Source of the DNA: Candidatus Stramentimicrobium fermentans
GTDB taxonomy: Bacteria > Atribacterota > Phoenicimicrobiia > Phoenicimicrobiales > Stramentimicrobiaceae
NCBI GenBank assembly: GCA_012520575.1
Contig: JAAYOB010000018.1
Coordinates: 5,524 to 69,523 of the forward strand
Direction: 5' to 3'
DNA: 64,000 nucleotides
Under the pieces are notes generated by a model. The model saw nothing but the letters and a program-made list of their open reading frames with translations, had not been told where the DNA came from and did not search any database. Positions 1 to 9,407 of this stretch are shown piece after piece (within the stretch, counting starts at the first letter, position 1; each line of letters opens with the position of its first letter). Made by a program: the position numbers and the translations under genes.

Positions 1-178
1 TTACGGGATAGCCGACAAATATTAATATAAGAATATAGACTAAGACAAATGCTCCACCACCGTATTTGCCAGTGATAAAAGGGAATCTCCAGATATTCCC
101 CAAACCGATTGCAGAGCCGGCAGCAGCAGCGATAAAACCTATACGCGATTGCCACTGTTCTCTTTGATTTCCATCCAT
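1..178 (-). CDS. Sodium:neurotransmitter symporter (SNF) family transporter, N-terminal part
   Basis: The first 59 residues of a gene that runs off the left edge. It begins MDGNQREQWQSR and continues into IGFIAAAAGSAIGLGNIWRF and FVGYPV, the N-terminal half-helix and unwound TM1 signature that carries the sodium and substrate sites in SNF (LeuT-fold) transporters. The start at 178 is supported by AAAGGAG about eight bases upstream on the minus strand. Bacterial members import amino acids with sodium across the inner membrane; the substrate cannot be told from this piece. The gene faces away from everything else on the left side, with about 620 bases of gene-free DNA behind it. Confidence 0.85.
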   Translation of the reverse strand, partial: MDGNQREQWQSRIGFIAAAAGSAIGLGNIWRFPFITGKYGGGAFVLVYILILIFVGYPV

Positions 179-800
179 TCTTTTCAACTCCTTTTAAAAT
201 TAAATTTCATGATATTAATTTAGAATAAAAAATAAGTAAAATGATTCTTCAAATTGATTTTACAATGCAGGTATTTGAATGATTACCCCCCTCCCTTTAG
301 TTTATTCTATTAGGTTAGTTTTTTGTAATTGAGCAGAACGATAGATTTATGTTTATTTAACGTAACCCATTGCAGTAATGACCTTGTCAGTTATGAGTAA
401 GTCTTAATACGTATAATTGATTCAGTATGTTAGCACAATCAAATATCAATGTCAAAAATAGGAGATGAACAAAATATTGTTTTGAGAATAATTCCATTTA
501 ACTATAGAAAGTTTTTGTTTCAAGAGCTAAATAAATACAAGTATTTTGCGCTGGAGAGAGCACAACTATTAAAGCAGCCTTTATCTTGTATATATCCTAC
601 CATATAAATTATTACATTGCAATAACTTTTACAGAATACTAAATACTGTATTTTGGGATTAGAATATTCTATATCTTTACCGATACCGGGTCAACTTTTC
701 ATCGGCGGCATTTGTACTATAATTTTTCAGTTATGTTATTATAGTTATTAATTGCTATTAAATTTGATACGCTGTTTTTCATAAAGAAAAAGGTATAAAA
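179..800. other. Intergenic region without a gene
   Basis: Strongly AT-rich DNA between two divergent genes, with stops in all frames. A possible -10 box TATAAT lies at 718-723 ahead of acylphosphatase, but no good -35 box accompanies it. A short dyad (AAATAC, T, GTATTT) lies at 641-653; no regulator can be assigned. The minus-strand reading frame that covers 717-968 is only the antisense of acylphosphatase. Confidence 0.6.
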
Positions 801-1088
801 ATGAAAAAGAACAAAGAAAAGGCAGGTGCCTATATCAGAGTGAGCGGTATGGTGCAGGGAGTCGCTTATCGCCATTATGCCCGAGAAGTTGCTGAGCAGC
901 TTGGCATTAAGGGCTGTATTAAAAATTTGATTAATGGTGACGTAGAATTGATAGTAGAAGGTTCTCAAAAGGCGGTAAAACAGATGATTGAATGGTGCAA
1001 AGAGGGCCCTCGTTTAGCGATTGTTGAGAATATTGAGGTAGACTGGTTACCCTATTCGGGGGAATTTAACCGGTTTTATATAAGATGA
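801..1088 (+). CDS. acyP: Acylphosphatase
   Basis: A 95-residue cytoplasmic enzyme that hydrolyses carboxyl-phosphate mixed anhydrides such as acetyl phosphate or carbamoyl phosphate. The family signature VSGMVQGVAYR is complete, with the phosphate-binding arginine at residue 24; the second catalytic residue is Asn42 in the IKNLINGDVE strand. Length and the alpha/beta order fit the family, with about eight extra charged residues at the N-terminus. The start has only a weak AAAAAGG-like site. It stands alone, about 100 bases before ccdA, and may share its transcript. The assignment is secure; the physiological substrate is unknown. Confidence 0.93.
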   Translation: MKKNKEKAGAYIRVSGMVQGVAYRHYAREVAEQLGIKGCIKNLINGDVELIVEGSQKAVKQMIEWCKEGPRLAIVENIEVDWLPYSGEFNRFYIR

Positions 1089-1189
1089 TTTGATGATTTA
1101 TAATTAGAATTTGAATATTATAGTTTTAGCTTTTATAATTTTAGTTGATATTTGTTTCCTATTAAAAAGGCAAAAGAAAGGTGAAAGGT

Positions 1190-1912
1190 ATGTTAATCTT
1201 ACAGGATGTTTCTTTTTTAGCCGCTTTTATGGCAGGAGTTCTTTCTTTTCTTTCCCCCTGCCTTCTACCCTTAGTACCGGGATATATCTCTTTTATATCC
1301 GGATTATCTTTAGAAGAACTCAGCTCCCCAGACCATAGAAGCAGCGCCTCTCTATATCGGATTTTAACCGGTGCTTTCAGTTTTATTCTGGGCTTTTCTT
1401 TGGTATTTGTGTCTTTAGGTGCCTCAGCCACCTTATTAAGTAAATTTATGCAGGAATACGCGCTCTGGTTTAAAAGAATAGGTGGTGCAATTATTATTAT
1501 TTTTGGCTTGCACATGCTGCACGTGATAAATATTCCCTTTCTACAATATCAAAAGAAAATTAACCTGAAACAGTCCGTATCTTTCAATATATTTCTGACC
1601 CCTTTTCTTATCGGTTTTGCCTTTGCCTTCGGCTGGACACCCTGTATCGGCCCCATTTTAGCGTCTATTTTGCTCTATGCCGGTACGCAGGAGACGGTAA
1701 ATAAGGGAATTGTTCTGCTCTTGTTTTATTCCGCCGGGCTAGGCGTTCCCTTTTTGTTGACCGCATTGGCGGTCAATCAGTTTTATAAAATAGCAAGCAA
1801 AATAAAAAAAGCTTTTCTCATTATAGAAGTCGTGGGAGGAGTGCTATTAATCATTATCGGTATCCTGGTTTTTAGTGATAACCTCTCTCTCCTCTCTAAG
1901 TTAGCCGGATAA
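1190..1912 (+). CDS. ccdA: CcdA-type thiol:disulfide electron carrier, inner membrane
   Basis: A 240-residue polytopic membrane protein of the CcdA/DsbD-beta family, which carries reducing equivalents from cytoplasmic thioredoxin to extracytoplasmic thiol proteins. The two signature motifs are present: SFLSPCLLPLVPG near the start (Cys24) and FGWTPCIGPILAS in the middle (Cys152), the redox-active cysteine pair of the family. About six hydrophobic segments can be seen. I chose the ATG at 1190 because AAAGGTG sits about seven bases upstream; an in-frame GTG at 1181 lies inside that site. The next gene encodes a thioredoxin-fold lipoprotein, the expected partner on the outer side. Confidence 0.92.
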   Translation: MLILQDVSFLAAFMAGVLSFLSPCLLPLVPGYISFISGLSLEELSSPDHRSSASLYRILTGAFSFILGFSLVFVSLGASATLLSKFMQEYALWFKRIGGAIIIIFGLHMLHVINIPFLQYQKKINLKQSVSFNIFLTPFLIGFAFAFGWTPCIGPILASILLYAGTQETVNKGIVLLLFYSAGLGVPFLLTALAVNQFYKIASKIKKAFLIIEVVGGVLLIIIGILVFSDNLSLLSKLAG

Positions 1913-1981
1913 AAATTGACTTAGCATAAACTTAGTTTATAATTTAAAAATATTCTAAAAATTATGAAGAAGGTAAGAATA

Positions 1982-2530
1982 ATGTTGTTAAACAGAAGAA
2001 GAATAGGTTTACATATATTAGTTTTGGTAATAGCTTTGTCCTTTGTCTTGATAAGTTGTTCCAATGACCAGGCTAAATCTACTGAAAAAGAAAAAGAAGA
2101 AAAATTTACCTGGCTCCCTTACGATCAGGCTCTGAGCAAATCCAGTGTGGAAAATGTTCCCACCTTGCTATATTTTTACTCTGACAATTGTGGCTGGTGT
2201 AGGAAGATGGAACAGGAAAACTTTGCTAACAAAGAAGTGCAGGATATCTTAATTGAATATTTTGCCAGTGTGCGGATCGACAGCAATTCCAGCAATAACG
2301 TTGTAGCAGGGGCGCAAAAAATGACCGAGAAGCAATTGTCTGCTGAGCTTTATAATGTTACCGGACTTCCAACTATCTGGTTTTTGGATAGCGAGAACCA
2401 GAAAATCGCTAACTTACCGGGCTTTGTACCTGTTGATACCTTTTTAGATATACTGCACTATATTGGAGAAGGCTATTATAAAGAGCACACCTTTCCGGAG
2501 TATTTAGAATTAAAACAAGAGAGTCAATAA
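1982..2530 (+). CDS. Thioredoxin-fold lipoprotein with CGWC site
   Basis: About 182 residues. A basic N-terminus and hydrophobic stretch end in the lipobox LISC, giving lipidation at Cys26, so the protein should be anchored in a membrane facing the periplasm. A thioredoxin-like domain follows, with YFYSDNCGWCRKME (active site Cys70 and Cys73) and the cis-proline region TGLPTIWFLD. The ATG at 1982 follows AAGGT; an in-frame ATG at 1964 would add six residues and has no clear binding site. Placed 70 bases after ccdA, it is likely the acceptor of CcdA electrons, reducing client proteins outside the cytoplasm. The client is not known. Confidence 0.88.
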   Translation: MLLNRRRIGLHILVLVIALSFVLISCSNDQAKSTEKEKEEKFTWLPYDQALSKSSVENVPTLLYFYSDNCGWCRKMEQENFANKEVQDILIEYFASVRIDSNSSNNVVAGAQKMTEKQLSAELYNVTGLPTIWFLDSENQKIANLPGFVPVDTFLDILHYIGEGYYKEHTFPEYLELKQESQ

Positions 2531-2742
2531 TAACCTTTAATTCAAGATATAATTCCAAAAGCCAGTGCTATACTTCTGAACTGATTGGTTTTCAGTCGAG
2601 CAGCCTTCTGAAAATTATAGCAATCACCACTTTATTTAACCCAACGGGTATTCCCCGCTGTGAAGATGTGGGTGTCTGTACTAATATGTCATCTATTTTG
2701 TGACCGGCTTCGGCTAAAAATATTTTAGTCTGGTAGAATAAA

Positions 2743-3723
2743 TTGGAAAATGTTACACTTAAAATAGAGAGCACTATTAAAAACATAAGGAGAACTGCGG
2801 CAGAGGAGACTGTTATTGTTGCCTTTTCCGGAGGGTTGGACAGTACAGTAACATTATTTTTAGCCAAAGAAGCCTTGGGAAAGAAGAAAGTAATTGCAGC
2901 CCATGTAGATTTTGGATTATTTACTTACCATAAGGTTTATCAGAATGTCAAGACAATTTGTGATGAAATTGGAGTGCCGTTACAAATCATTTCCGGAGTA
3001 TCAGAGCAGCGCAGCATAATGAAAGGCGGCCCCGATTGCAATCTCTGTACCAGAAAAGTAAAATTAGGGTTAATTAGGGCAAAATTTAACAACCGGCTTA
3101 TTCTTACCGGTTCCAACCAGAGCGATAGCTGGGGTCAATATGGAATAATGTTCGTTGATGGTTTTTATGCTCCGCTCTTTCATTATTCCAAAAAAGATAT
3201 AGAAAATATAGCTACATATTTGAACTTAAAAGTTGAACACATTGGAGAAAATGTTTATCGGGAAGGATGTAAATTAAAACACCTGCTTAAGCCACTGATT
3301 AGCATGACCTATCACGGTCAGGCAGTCTCTTTGGCTAACGAAATACTGCTACAACAAATAAATAAATTAAATCTCACTACCTCTATTGCCAATGTTAAAA
3401 TTATTGGTCCTTTAAGCAGGAATATCGGGTTGATTAATGTTTTTCCCATACCGAATTGTCAGCATAGAAATGTAATTATTAAAAAAATTAGCAGTATAGC
3501 TGAAATTGATGACTGTCTAATAGTAGATAGACCATTGGAATTGACCATAAAGGCGAACAGGGGACAGTTCAATAATCTGCGTTCACGCTACTGGCTCGAG
3601 AGAGGGAGGCTGCAGCCGGAATTTGCTGCACCATTGAAATTTAAATGGCTTTTGACCACAAATCGTAGACTGCAAACATTTCAGGTTGTCGCTTTTAATC
3701 CGGCGGGAACCCCATGCCTGTAA
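2743..3723 (+). CDS. PP-loop ATPase (LarE/ExsB-like adenylating enzyme)
   Basis: A 326-residue cytoplasmic protein with the ATP-pyrophosphatase P-loop VAFSGGLDSTV (SGGLDS at 29-34), which activates a substrate as the adenylate. A CNLC pair (99-102) followed by a basic helix and the GSNQSDSW segment resemble the cysteine region of LarE/ExsB-type sulfur-transfer and tRNA-modifying relatives. The last 120 residues are less conserved. The frame opens after a TAG at 2733, so the start must be near 2743, where the codon is TTG without a clear Shine-Dalgarno site. The neighbours (thioredoxin lipoprotein, DUF2148 protein) do not define the substrate; family certain, function open. Confidence 0.75.
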   Translation: MENVTLKIESTIKNIRRTAAEETVIVAFSGGLDSTVTLFLAKEALGKKKVIAAHVDFGLFTYHKVYQNVKTICDEIGVPLQIISGVSEQRSIMKGGPDCNLCTRKVKLGLIRAKFNNRLILTGSNQSDSWGQYGIMFVDGFYAPLFHYSKKDIENIATYLNLKVEHIGENVYREGCKLKHLLKPLISMTYHGQAVSLANEILLQQINKLNLTTSIANVKIIGPLSRNIGLINVFPIPNCQHRNVIIKKISSIAEIDDCLIVDRPLELTIKANRGQFNNLRSRYWLERGRLQPEFAAPLKFKWLLTTNRRLQTFQVVAFNPAGTPCL

Positions 3724-3839
3724 GGGTGAGGGTATGTATATAATGTGATATTTAGGTTAGAATAACTTTGAGAGGGAAAATTATTCTATTAGCGTATTAT
3801 AGTCATATTTTAAAAAATTGATATAAAGGAGTATATTTT

Positions 3840-4382
3840 ATGAATTTATCTTTAGGTTATATTAATCCGGAAGATGTATTAAAAAATACGGCGGAATTGA
3901 TGGCTCTTTCCGCCCGGACGGCACCCAAGTCGGCCGGTCAAGATTTTGTAGTGATTAAAATAATTACAAGGGATGAGATAGACCGGTTGGCGGAGGCAAT
4001 GGTTCAATATGGCATTGAGACCAATAAACGGAACTTCGACCGAGATAGTAAGAATGTAAAAAACTCACCGGTAATACTTTTGATTGGCTTAAAAGATTCA
4101 CAAACAGTAGGTTTGAATTGCGGTGCCTGCGGATTCGAACGCTGTAAAGATTGTGAAGCTCACGAAGGACCGGAATTTGATGGCCCTCAATGCGCCCTGC
4201 GCATTCTGGATATGGGAATAGCTATCGGTTCAGCGGTGAAGATGGCCGGTATTATGGGAGTAGATAATAGAATAATGTATAGGATAGGCGTGGTTGCTAA
4301 AAAGATTGGCTTAATTGAAGCAAGTTTTGTAATGGGTATTCCTCTTTCTGCTACCGGTAAGAATATTTATTTTGACCGTTAG
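3840..4382 (+). CDS. DUF2148 ferredoxin-like domain protein
   Basis: A 180-residue soluble protein with the cysteine cluster of DUF2148: CGACGFERCKDC (Cys94, 97, 102, 105) and a further Cys118 in GPQCALR, a spacing suited to an iron-sulfur cluster or metal site. The N-terminal part (SARTAPKSAGQDFVVIKI) resembles the flavin-binding edge of nitroreductases, and the family is often described as a nitroreductase/ferredoxin-like redox protein. AAAGGAG stands close to the ATG. The length is typical for the family. No redox partner is adjacent, and the reaction is unknown. Confidence 0.85.
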   Translation: MNLSLGYINPEDVLKNTAELMALSARTAPKSAGQDFVVIKIITRDEIDRLAEAMVQYGIETNKRNFDRDSKNVKNSPVILLIGLKDSQTVGLNCGACGFERCKDCEAHEGPEFDGPQCALRILDMGIAIGSAVKMAGIMGVDNRIMYRIGVVAKKIGLIEASFVMGIPLSATGKNIYFDR

Positions 4383-4784
4383 AAAGTAGCGATAAATTTT
4401 CCCCTTACCTTAAAATGAAAAATAAATAGTGCGCAAGAATTACCCGGCTGATAAGACAAAATTGTATAAAGATTTCGCAGCTGAGATATGCCAGTATAGA
4501 ATATCTTTTTAATGGATAAATATTGAGGGCAACAGACACATTAATATTACTTATTTTTCAAGGGTGCTATAATATTGTAAAATATATTTAAAAAAATTAT
4601 TCCTTCTTCCAGTTTTGGCACAAATATTGCTCATCATAATCTATTAGAGAAAAATTACTGAAATTCCATAATAGGAGATGATGCTATATGAGGAACATTC
4701 TGGTAAATGAATACATTCGCAAGAAAACAATTTTTTTGTCAAATCAATCAAACACAAAATTATAAATTTTTAAAGGAGAAAGCA
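4383..4784. other. Leader/promoter region of htrA
   Basis: About 400 bases without an intact gene. It holds a sigma-54 type promoter (listed separately) and, about 50 bases before it, a TATAAT at 4568-4573 without a good -35 box. The expected transcript leader is about 140 bases. It contains AGGAG at 4674-4678 followed by a 25-codon frame (4688-4765) that could be translated as a leader peptide, but nothing in its sequence supports a function. Confidence 0.5.
4616..4631 (+). promoter_or_regulatory. Sigma-54 (RpoN) -24/-12 promoter upstream of htrA
   Basis: TGGCAC at 4616-4621, five bases, then TTGCT at 4627-4631. This matches the conserved TGGCAC-N5-TTGC core of sigma-54 promoters with exact spacing. 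Transcription would begin near 4642, about 140 bases before the htrA start. A regulator with the GAFTGA sigma-54 contact loop is encoded 3.4 kb downstream in the same direction, which makes the match more meaningful. No clear enhancer dyad was identified upstream. Confidence 0.7.
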
Positions 4785-6212
4785 ATGTTTAAGATGTTTC
4801 ATATAAATAAACAAAAAATAGCCGTTATATTGGCTCTGATTTTTCTACTGACTATGGTTTTAAATATGGGCGTATGGGCAGATCCGGCGGTATTGGCTAT
4901 ACAGTCACTGAGTGATAATATTGCCGCCATTGCCGAAAAAGTAGGGCCGGCAGTGGTTAATATTGACGTGGTTCGCTATGTAACATCCTCACCATTCAGC
5001 ATTAGGGACCCCATTTTTGAGTGGTTCTTTGAACAACGTGAAGAGTTTAGGAGAAGAGTTCCCCAAAAAGGTGCCGGTTCAGGTTTTATCGTGGATAAAG
5101 AGGGTTATGTTCTAACCAATGAGCATGTGGTAAGGGGGGCCGAAGAAATAAAAGTAACCTTAGCTGACAAGCGGGAATTTAAAGGCAAGGTTGTTGGCTC
5201 CGATACCACCACCGATATGGCTATCATTAAGATTGAAGCAAAAAATCTACCGGCGGTAGCACTGGGAGATTCTGATGAATTAAGAGTAGGTGAGATAGTA
5301 ATAGCTATTGGTAACCCCTATAATTTAGATAAAACAGTCACTATGGGTGTGGTTAGTGCCAAAGGAAGAAATATCTCTGCCGGTACGGGGGAACATGAAT
5401 ATAGTAATCTAATTCAAACAGACGCAGCCATTAACCCCGGTAACAGCGGAGGCCCTCTTTTAAATACCAAAGGAGAGGTAATCGGTATCAATACCGCAAT
5501 AATTCCCTATGCTCAAGGCATCGGATTTGCTATCCCGGTTAATGTGGCTAAAAGAAATCTTGATGATTTGATTAATTTAGGTAAAGTGAGAAGACCATGG
5601 ATAGGTGTCTATATACAAGAAGTAACTCCGGAGATTGCCGACCAATTTAAGCTGGATAAGGCAGAAGGTGTGCTTATTGCTGATGTAATCAGCGGAAGCC
5701 CGGCCGAACAATCCGGATTAGCTCGAGGTGATGTGATTCTTTCCGTAGATAATAAAAAAGTCAATTCACCCCAGGAATTACAGGATGCAATACGATCTTT
5801 GCAGATTGGTGACAAGGCTACTCTAAAGGTGAATAGAGATGGAAAAGAATCCCCCTTCGTCTTGAGAATTGAAGAAATGCCGGCAGATGAGACTACTGTC
5901 ACCGGAGATAAGATCTTTGCCGAACAAACCGGGATTAGGGTAGAGAAAGTAACACCGGAAATTGCTCGCAGATCAGGTCTGCCCAAAACTACCGGTTTGA
6001 TAATTACAGAGGTTATCCCGGGAAGTTCTGCCGAGGATATGGGCTTACGAATTGATGATATTATTTTAGAGGCAAACAGACGAGAAGTAGCAGATTTAGA
6101 GCAGTGGGAAAACATAACGAGCAATCTGAAACCCGGAAATACACTGCTTCTTCTGGTTTTTCGGAGTAATCGTACCTACTATGTGCCTATTAAGATAGCC
6201 GAATTAGAGTAA
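4785..6212 (+). CDS. htrA: HtrA/DegP-type periplasmic serine protease with two PDZ domains
   Basis: About 475 residues. A signal peptide (KIAVILALIFLLTMVLNMGV, ending near VWA) directs it to the periplasm. The trypsin-like domain has the full triad: His114 in TNEHVV, Asp144 in TTDMAIIKI and Ser221 in GNSGGPLL. Two PDZ domains follow, starting near RRPWIGVYIQEV and GIRVEKVTPEIA, as in DegP/DegQ. The ATG at 4785 follows AAAGGAG by seven bases; an in-frame ATG 78 bases upstream would put extra sequence before the signal peptide. A sigma-54 promoter precedes it and a two-component system follows, so it probably belongs to an envelope-stress response that degrades misfolded exported proteins. Confidence 0.94.
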   Translation: MFKMFHINKQKIAVILALIFLLTMVLNMGVWADPAVLAIQSLSDNIAAIAEKVGPAVVNIDVVRYVTSSPFSIRDPIFEWFFEQREEFRRRVPQKGAGSGFIVDKEGYVLTNEHVVRGAEEIKVTLADKREFKGKVVGSDTTTDMAIIKIEAKNLPAVALGDSDELRVGEIVIAIGNPYNLDKTVTMGVVSAKGRNISAGTGEHEYSNLIQTDAAINPGNSGGPLLNTKGEVIGINTAIIPYAQGIGFAIPVNVAKRNLDDLINLGKVRRPWIGVYIQEVTPEIADQFKLDKAEGVLIADVISGSPAEQSGLARGDVILSVDNKKVNSPQELQDAIRSLQIGDKATLKVNRDGKESPFVLRIEEMPADETTVTGDKIFAEQTGIRVEKVTPEIARRSGLPKTTGLIITEVIPGSSAEDMGLRIDDIILEANRREVADLEQWENITSNLKPGNTLLLLVFRSNRTYYVPIKIAELE

Positions 6213-6263
6213 TTTATTGTTGTCAACACTTGTACTCATAGTGTAACTAAGTAATAGAAGAGG

Positions 6264-6304
6264 AAAGGAGAATCAGCTTTATTGTTTTTTGCTGGTTCTC
6301 CTTT
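6264..6304 (+). terminator. Hairpin terminator after htrA
   Basis: A 14-base stem: AAAGGAGAATCAGC (6264-6277) pairs with GCTGGTTCTCCTTT (6291-6304) with one G-U pair and a 13-base T-rich loop. The downstream T tract overlaps the stem and is short. It separates htrA from the histidine kinase, so it may stop or only reduce read-through into the two-component genes. Confidence 0.65.
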
Positions 6305-6329
6305 TCTTATCAGAAGGAAATAATATTAT

Positions 6330-8036
6330 ATGACATCTTTATCGGTTAGAAATAGTAAACCCATGTCATCTAAAAATAATATTTTTTTGGTATGGATATT
6401 GATTGTCTTGTTTACCGTAGCTCTTGGCTCTATCAGTTACTATGAGCTGCAGAGAGAAAAGAATTATTTGCTGGAACTGGCACATTCAGAAGGTCTCAAT
6501 ATCGCCTTTTCTATTCAGGCCTTAGGTTCTGAATTCATCGTGAATAGAAATGTGTTGACAGAAATTCTCACTCTGTTTCAAAAAGAGGGTGTTGCTTTCA
6601 TTGACATTCTGGATCAGAGTGGAGCTGTACGTATGTCTACTGATAGACTCAGGCTGAACGAACAGACTAATATTCAATTTCCGGGAAAAATTAATTATTT
6701 CCAGATCCGGAATCACGATAATAAGAGAACTCTGCAAATTATCAAACCATTTGAATTCAGTGACCGCTTTTCCTCTGATCTATTTGGTTTTCTTTTTTTA
6801 CGCGATAAGTACCTTTCTATTGGCATTAACTTAGAAGGATATTATCAACGTTATAATCAAATTAAACAGAGGGTGATTCTGAATTATGCTGTTATTCTGA
6901 TTGTCTTATTGTCGGGCATCTTTATGGCTTTTCGCTTGCAAGAAAACATTATAGTAAAAAGAACACTCCAGAATATGAAAGACTATACCGGTAAGCTCCT
7001 TGAGACTATGGATAGCGGAGTTTTGTCGGTAGACCAAAAGAATATTATCCGGACTATTAACAGAAAGAGTGAGGAGATATTTCAGGTAAGAAGAGAAGAA
7101 GTCTTAAACCGGAATGCCGAAGAGGTTGTGCCGATTAAGATTGGGGGTAAATCTATTTACGAACTGGGCCTGGTAGAAGGAAAGAAGATCGAGCAAGAAA
7201 CTGAAATTATAACCAAAGAAGGTGTTCACAAAATATTGGAAATCAATACCTCTTTTCTGGAGGGAGAAAAGAATCAACCGGGTGGAATGGTAGTTTTAAT
7301 CAGGGATATTACTCGGTTGAAAAGATTGTCAGAGGAGATTAACCGTAACAAAAGGCTAGTCTCATTAGGACAGATTGCCAGCGCTATTGCTCATGAAATA
7401 AGGAATCCGCTCAGTTCTATCCGCGGTTTGACTCAATTTCTCTTTCAATCCTGCCCCGATGAGGAGGAGCGAAAAGGTGATTTAAAAATAATTATGAAAG
7501 AGGTGGACCGTCTCAATCAACTGATTAATCAGGTACTTGATTTTTCCAGGCCAAAAAAATTAAATATTTCCCACTTTTCTCTCAGTGAAATGATTAAAGA
7601 TTTAATAAATCTGTTAAAATTAAAAGATAGGGAAAAGGCAGTGCAATTCCAGCTCTCCCTGGAATCTCCGGTACAAAGCATCTTTGCCGATCAGGATCAG
7701 ATAAGACAGGTTCTAATGAATATTATCCTGAATGCCATTCAAGCAGTAGATAGTCAGGGGAAGATTGTTATTGATTTGCAACCTTCTTATTATAACGGGA
7801 AGGAAGCCGTGCTAATTTCGATTAAAGATAATGGAGCTGGGATAGGGGAGGAGGAGCTAAGCCATATTTTTGACCCCTTCTTTACTACCGGTGGCCAAGG
7901 AACCGGGTTAGGACTTTCCATTGCTTACAACATTATAGAGGCACACCAGGGCAGCATTGCCATCTCCTCAGAACAGGGTCGGGGAACTGAGGTAAAGATT
8001 TTTATTCCGGTAGGTGACGGTAGAAAAAATGAATAG
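6330..8036 (+). CDS. Membrane sensor histidine kinase with PAS domain (NtrB/ZraS-like)
   Basis: 568 residues. Two membrane segments (about 16-37 and 183-203) enclose an extracytoplasmic sensor of about 145 residues. A PAS domain follows (about 215-325, VDQKNIIRTINRKSEEIF), then the HisKA dimerisation helix with the phosphorylated His355 in AHEIRNPLSS, and the ATP-binding domain with the N box (MNIILNAIQA), G1 (DNGAGIGEEE) and G2 (GTGLGLSIAYNII). Everything needed for catalysis is present. GAAGGAAA precedes the ATG. Its gene overlaps the sigma-54 regulator by eight bases, so the two are translationally coupled and form a cognate pair. The signal is probably periplasmic. Confidence 0.93.
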   Translation: MTSLSVRNSKPMSSKNNIFLVWILIVLFTVALGSISYYELQREKNYLLELAHSEGLNIAFSIQALGSEFIVNRNVLTEILTLFQKEGVAFIDILDQSGAVRMSTDRLRLNEQTNIQFPGKINYFQIRNHDNKRTLQIIKPFEFSDRFSSDLFGFLFLRDKYLSIGINLEGYYQRYNQIKQRVILNYAVILIVLLSGIFMAFRLQENIIVKRTLQNMKDYTGKLLETMDSGVLSVDQKNIIRTINRKSEEIFQVRREEVLNRNAEEVVPIKIGGKSIYELGLVEGKKIEQETEIITKEGVHKILEINTSFLEGEKNQPGGMVVLIRDITRLKRLSEEINRNKRLVSLGQIASAIAHEIRNPLSSIRGLTQFLFQSCPDEEERKGDLKIIMKEVDRLNQLINQVLDFSRPKKLNISHFSLSEMIKDLINLLKLKDREKAVQFQLSLESPVQSIFADQDQIRQVLMNIILNAIQAVDSQGKIVIDLQPSYYNGKEAVLISIKDNGAGIGEEELSHIFDPFFTTGGQGTGLGLSIAYNIIEAHQGSIAISSEQGRGTEVKIFIPVGDGRKNE

Positions 8037-9375
8037 AATTATGATAGTTGACGATGAAAAAAGTATACGAGTTATGCTGAAGAGAGTGCTGTCAGATAAA
8101 CAATTTGAAATAGATGAGGCGGCAGACGGCAGGGAAGCCCTGGAAAAAATTAAACAGGGGAAATATAGTGCTATATTACTTGACCTAAGAATGCCGGAAG
8201 TGAATGGTATAGAGGTCATCGAAAAGTTGAAAGAACAGGATATCGATACTCCTATCGTGATGATGTCCGCCTATGGTACCGTTCCGGAGGCAGTTGAGGC
8301 AATGAAATTGGGGGCTTTGGATTATCTGGTTAAACCCTTTGATTTGGATGAACTGAAGCTGATTTTAGAGCGAATTATCCGCCAAAATGAGATACAAAAG
8401 GAAAATATCTACTTCCGTGAAGAAGAAGATAAAAAGTTCAATTTTAAAGAGATAGTAGGCGAGAGCAGCGCAATGAAAAGGGTTTTAGAAATGGTAAAGA
8501 AGGTGGCACACCTGCCCACCACTGTTCTGATTACCGGTGAAAGCGGAACCGGTAAAGAATTGATTGCCCGTGCAATTTATAAAAATAGTCCTCGTCAGGA
8601 AAAACCCTTTGTGGTGGCTAATTGTGTAGCTTTTTCATCTAACCTTCTGGAAAGTGAGCTTTTCGGTCATGAAAAGGGCGCCTTTACCGGAGCAAATTCC
8701 ACACGAATAGGACGATTTGAAATTGCCCATAACGGAACTCTCTTTTTGGATGAGATTGGCGAGATTACTTTATCTACTCAGGCAAAACTGCTGAGGGTAA
8801 TACAGGAAAAAGAGTTTGAGAGGGTGGGTAGTTCAACCAGCATTAAGGTTGATACCAGAATTGTGGCAGCTACCAATAAAGACCTGTTAAAAGAGATAAA
8901 GGAAAACAGATTCCGGGAAGATCTTTTTTACCGTATAAATGTTTTTACCATCGACATTCCCCCTTTAAGAGCAAGAATAGAGGATATTCCTTTATTAGTT
9001 CAACATTTTATCAGGAAATACAATCAAATTTTAAATAAACGAATTACCGGTATCTCTCAGGAGGCTATCTCGCTCTTGATGGATTATACTTTTCCGGGCA
9101 ATATAAGGGAACTGGAGAATATTATAGAAAGAGCTATGATAATGTGTAACAATACAATTATGGACCGTAATCTATTCTTCTTTTTAGAGCAAAAAGAGGG
9201 GTTTACAGAAGCCGGGACCTTGAAAGAAATGGAAAGGGAGATGATTAAAAAAACACTTATTCTAAATAACGGCAATAGGACTAAAACAGCCCAATCCCTA
9301 GGCATCAGCAGAAGGAGTCTGCTATTGAAATTAAAAGGATATCATATTGATATAAAACCGGGGAAAGGCAAATAA
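8029..9375 (+). CDS. NtrC-family sigma-54-dependent response regulator
   Basis: About 448 residues in the classic three-domain order. The receiver domain has acidic Asp8-Asp9, phosphoacceptor Asp52 (LLDLRMP) and VKPFD. The AAA+ domain has Walker A GESGTGKE (from 170), the sigma-54 contact loop GAFTGA (217-222) and Walker B TLFLDEIG. The C-terminus is a Fis-type helix-turn-helix ([20 protein letters not shown]). The ATG at 8029 is preferred over an in-frame GTG at 8014 because a GGTGA-like site lies between them. It should activate sigma-54 promoters when phosphorylated by the preceding kinase; the likeliest visible target is the htrA promoter. Confidence 0.94.
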   Translation: MNRIMIVDDEKSIRVMLKRVLSDKQFEIDEAADGREALEKIKQGKYSAILLDLRMPEVNGIEVIEKLKEQDIDTPIVMMSAYGTVPEAVEAMKLGALDYLVKPFDLDELKLILERIIRQNEIQKENIYFREEEDKKFNFKEIVGESSAMKRVLEMVKKVAHLPTTVLITGESGTGKELIARAIYKNSPRQEKPFVVANCVAFSSNLLESELFGHEKGAFTGANSTRIGRFEIAHNGTLFLDEIGEITLSTQAKLLRVIQEKEFERVGSSTSIKVDTRIVAATNKDLLKEIKENRFREDLFYRINVFTIDIPPLRARIEDIPLLVQHFIRKYNQILNKRITGISQEAISLLMDYTFPGNIRELENIIERAMIMCNNTIMDRNLFFFLEQKEGFTEAGTLKEMEREMIKKTLILNNGNRTKTAQSLGISRRSLLLKLKGYHIDIKPGKGK

Positions 9376-9407
9376 AGGCATTAAGTTTAAAGAAGGAGGA
9401 CATGCCT

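Noticed and set aside
641-653. LexA-like box
   Set aside because: Only a short AAATAC/GTATTT dyad is present; neither the CTGT-N8-ACAG nor the CGAAC-type operator is formed.
1111-1515. Frames of 75 and 117 codons on both strands around the start of ccdA
   Set aside because: They lie over the clearly coding CcdA sequence or its leader, lack ribosome sites and show no family features.
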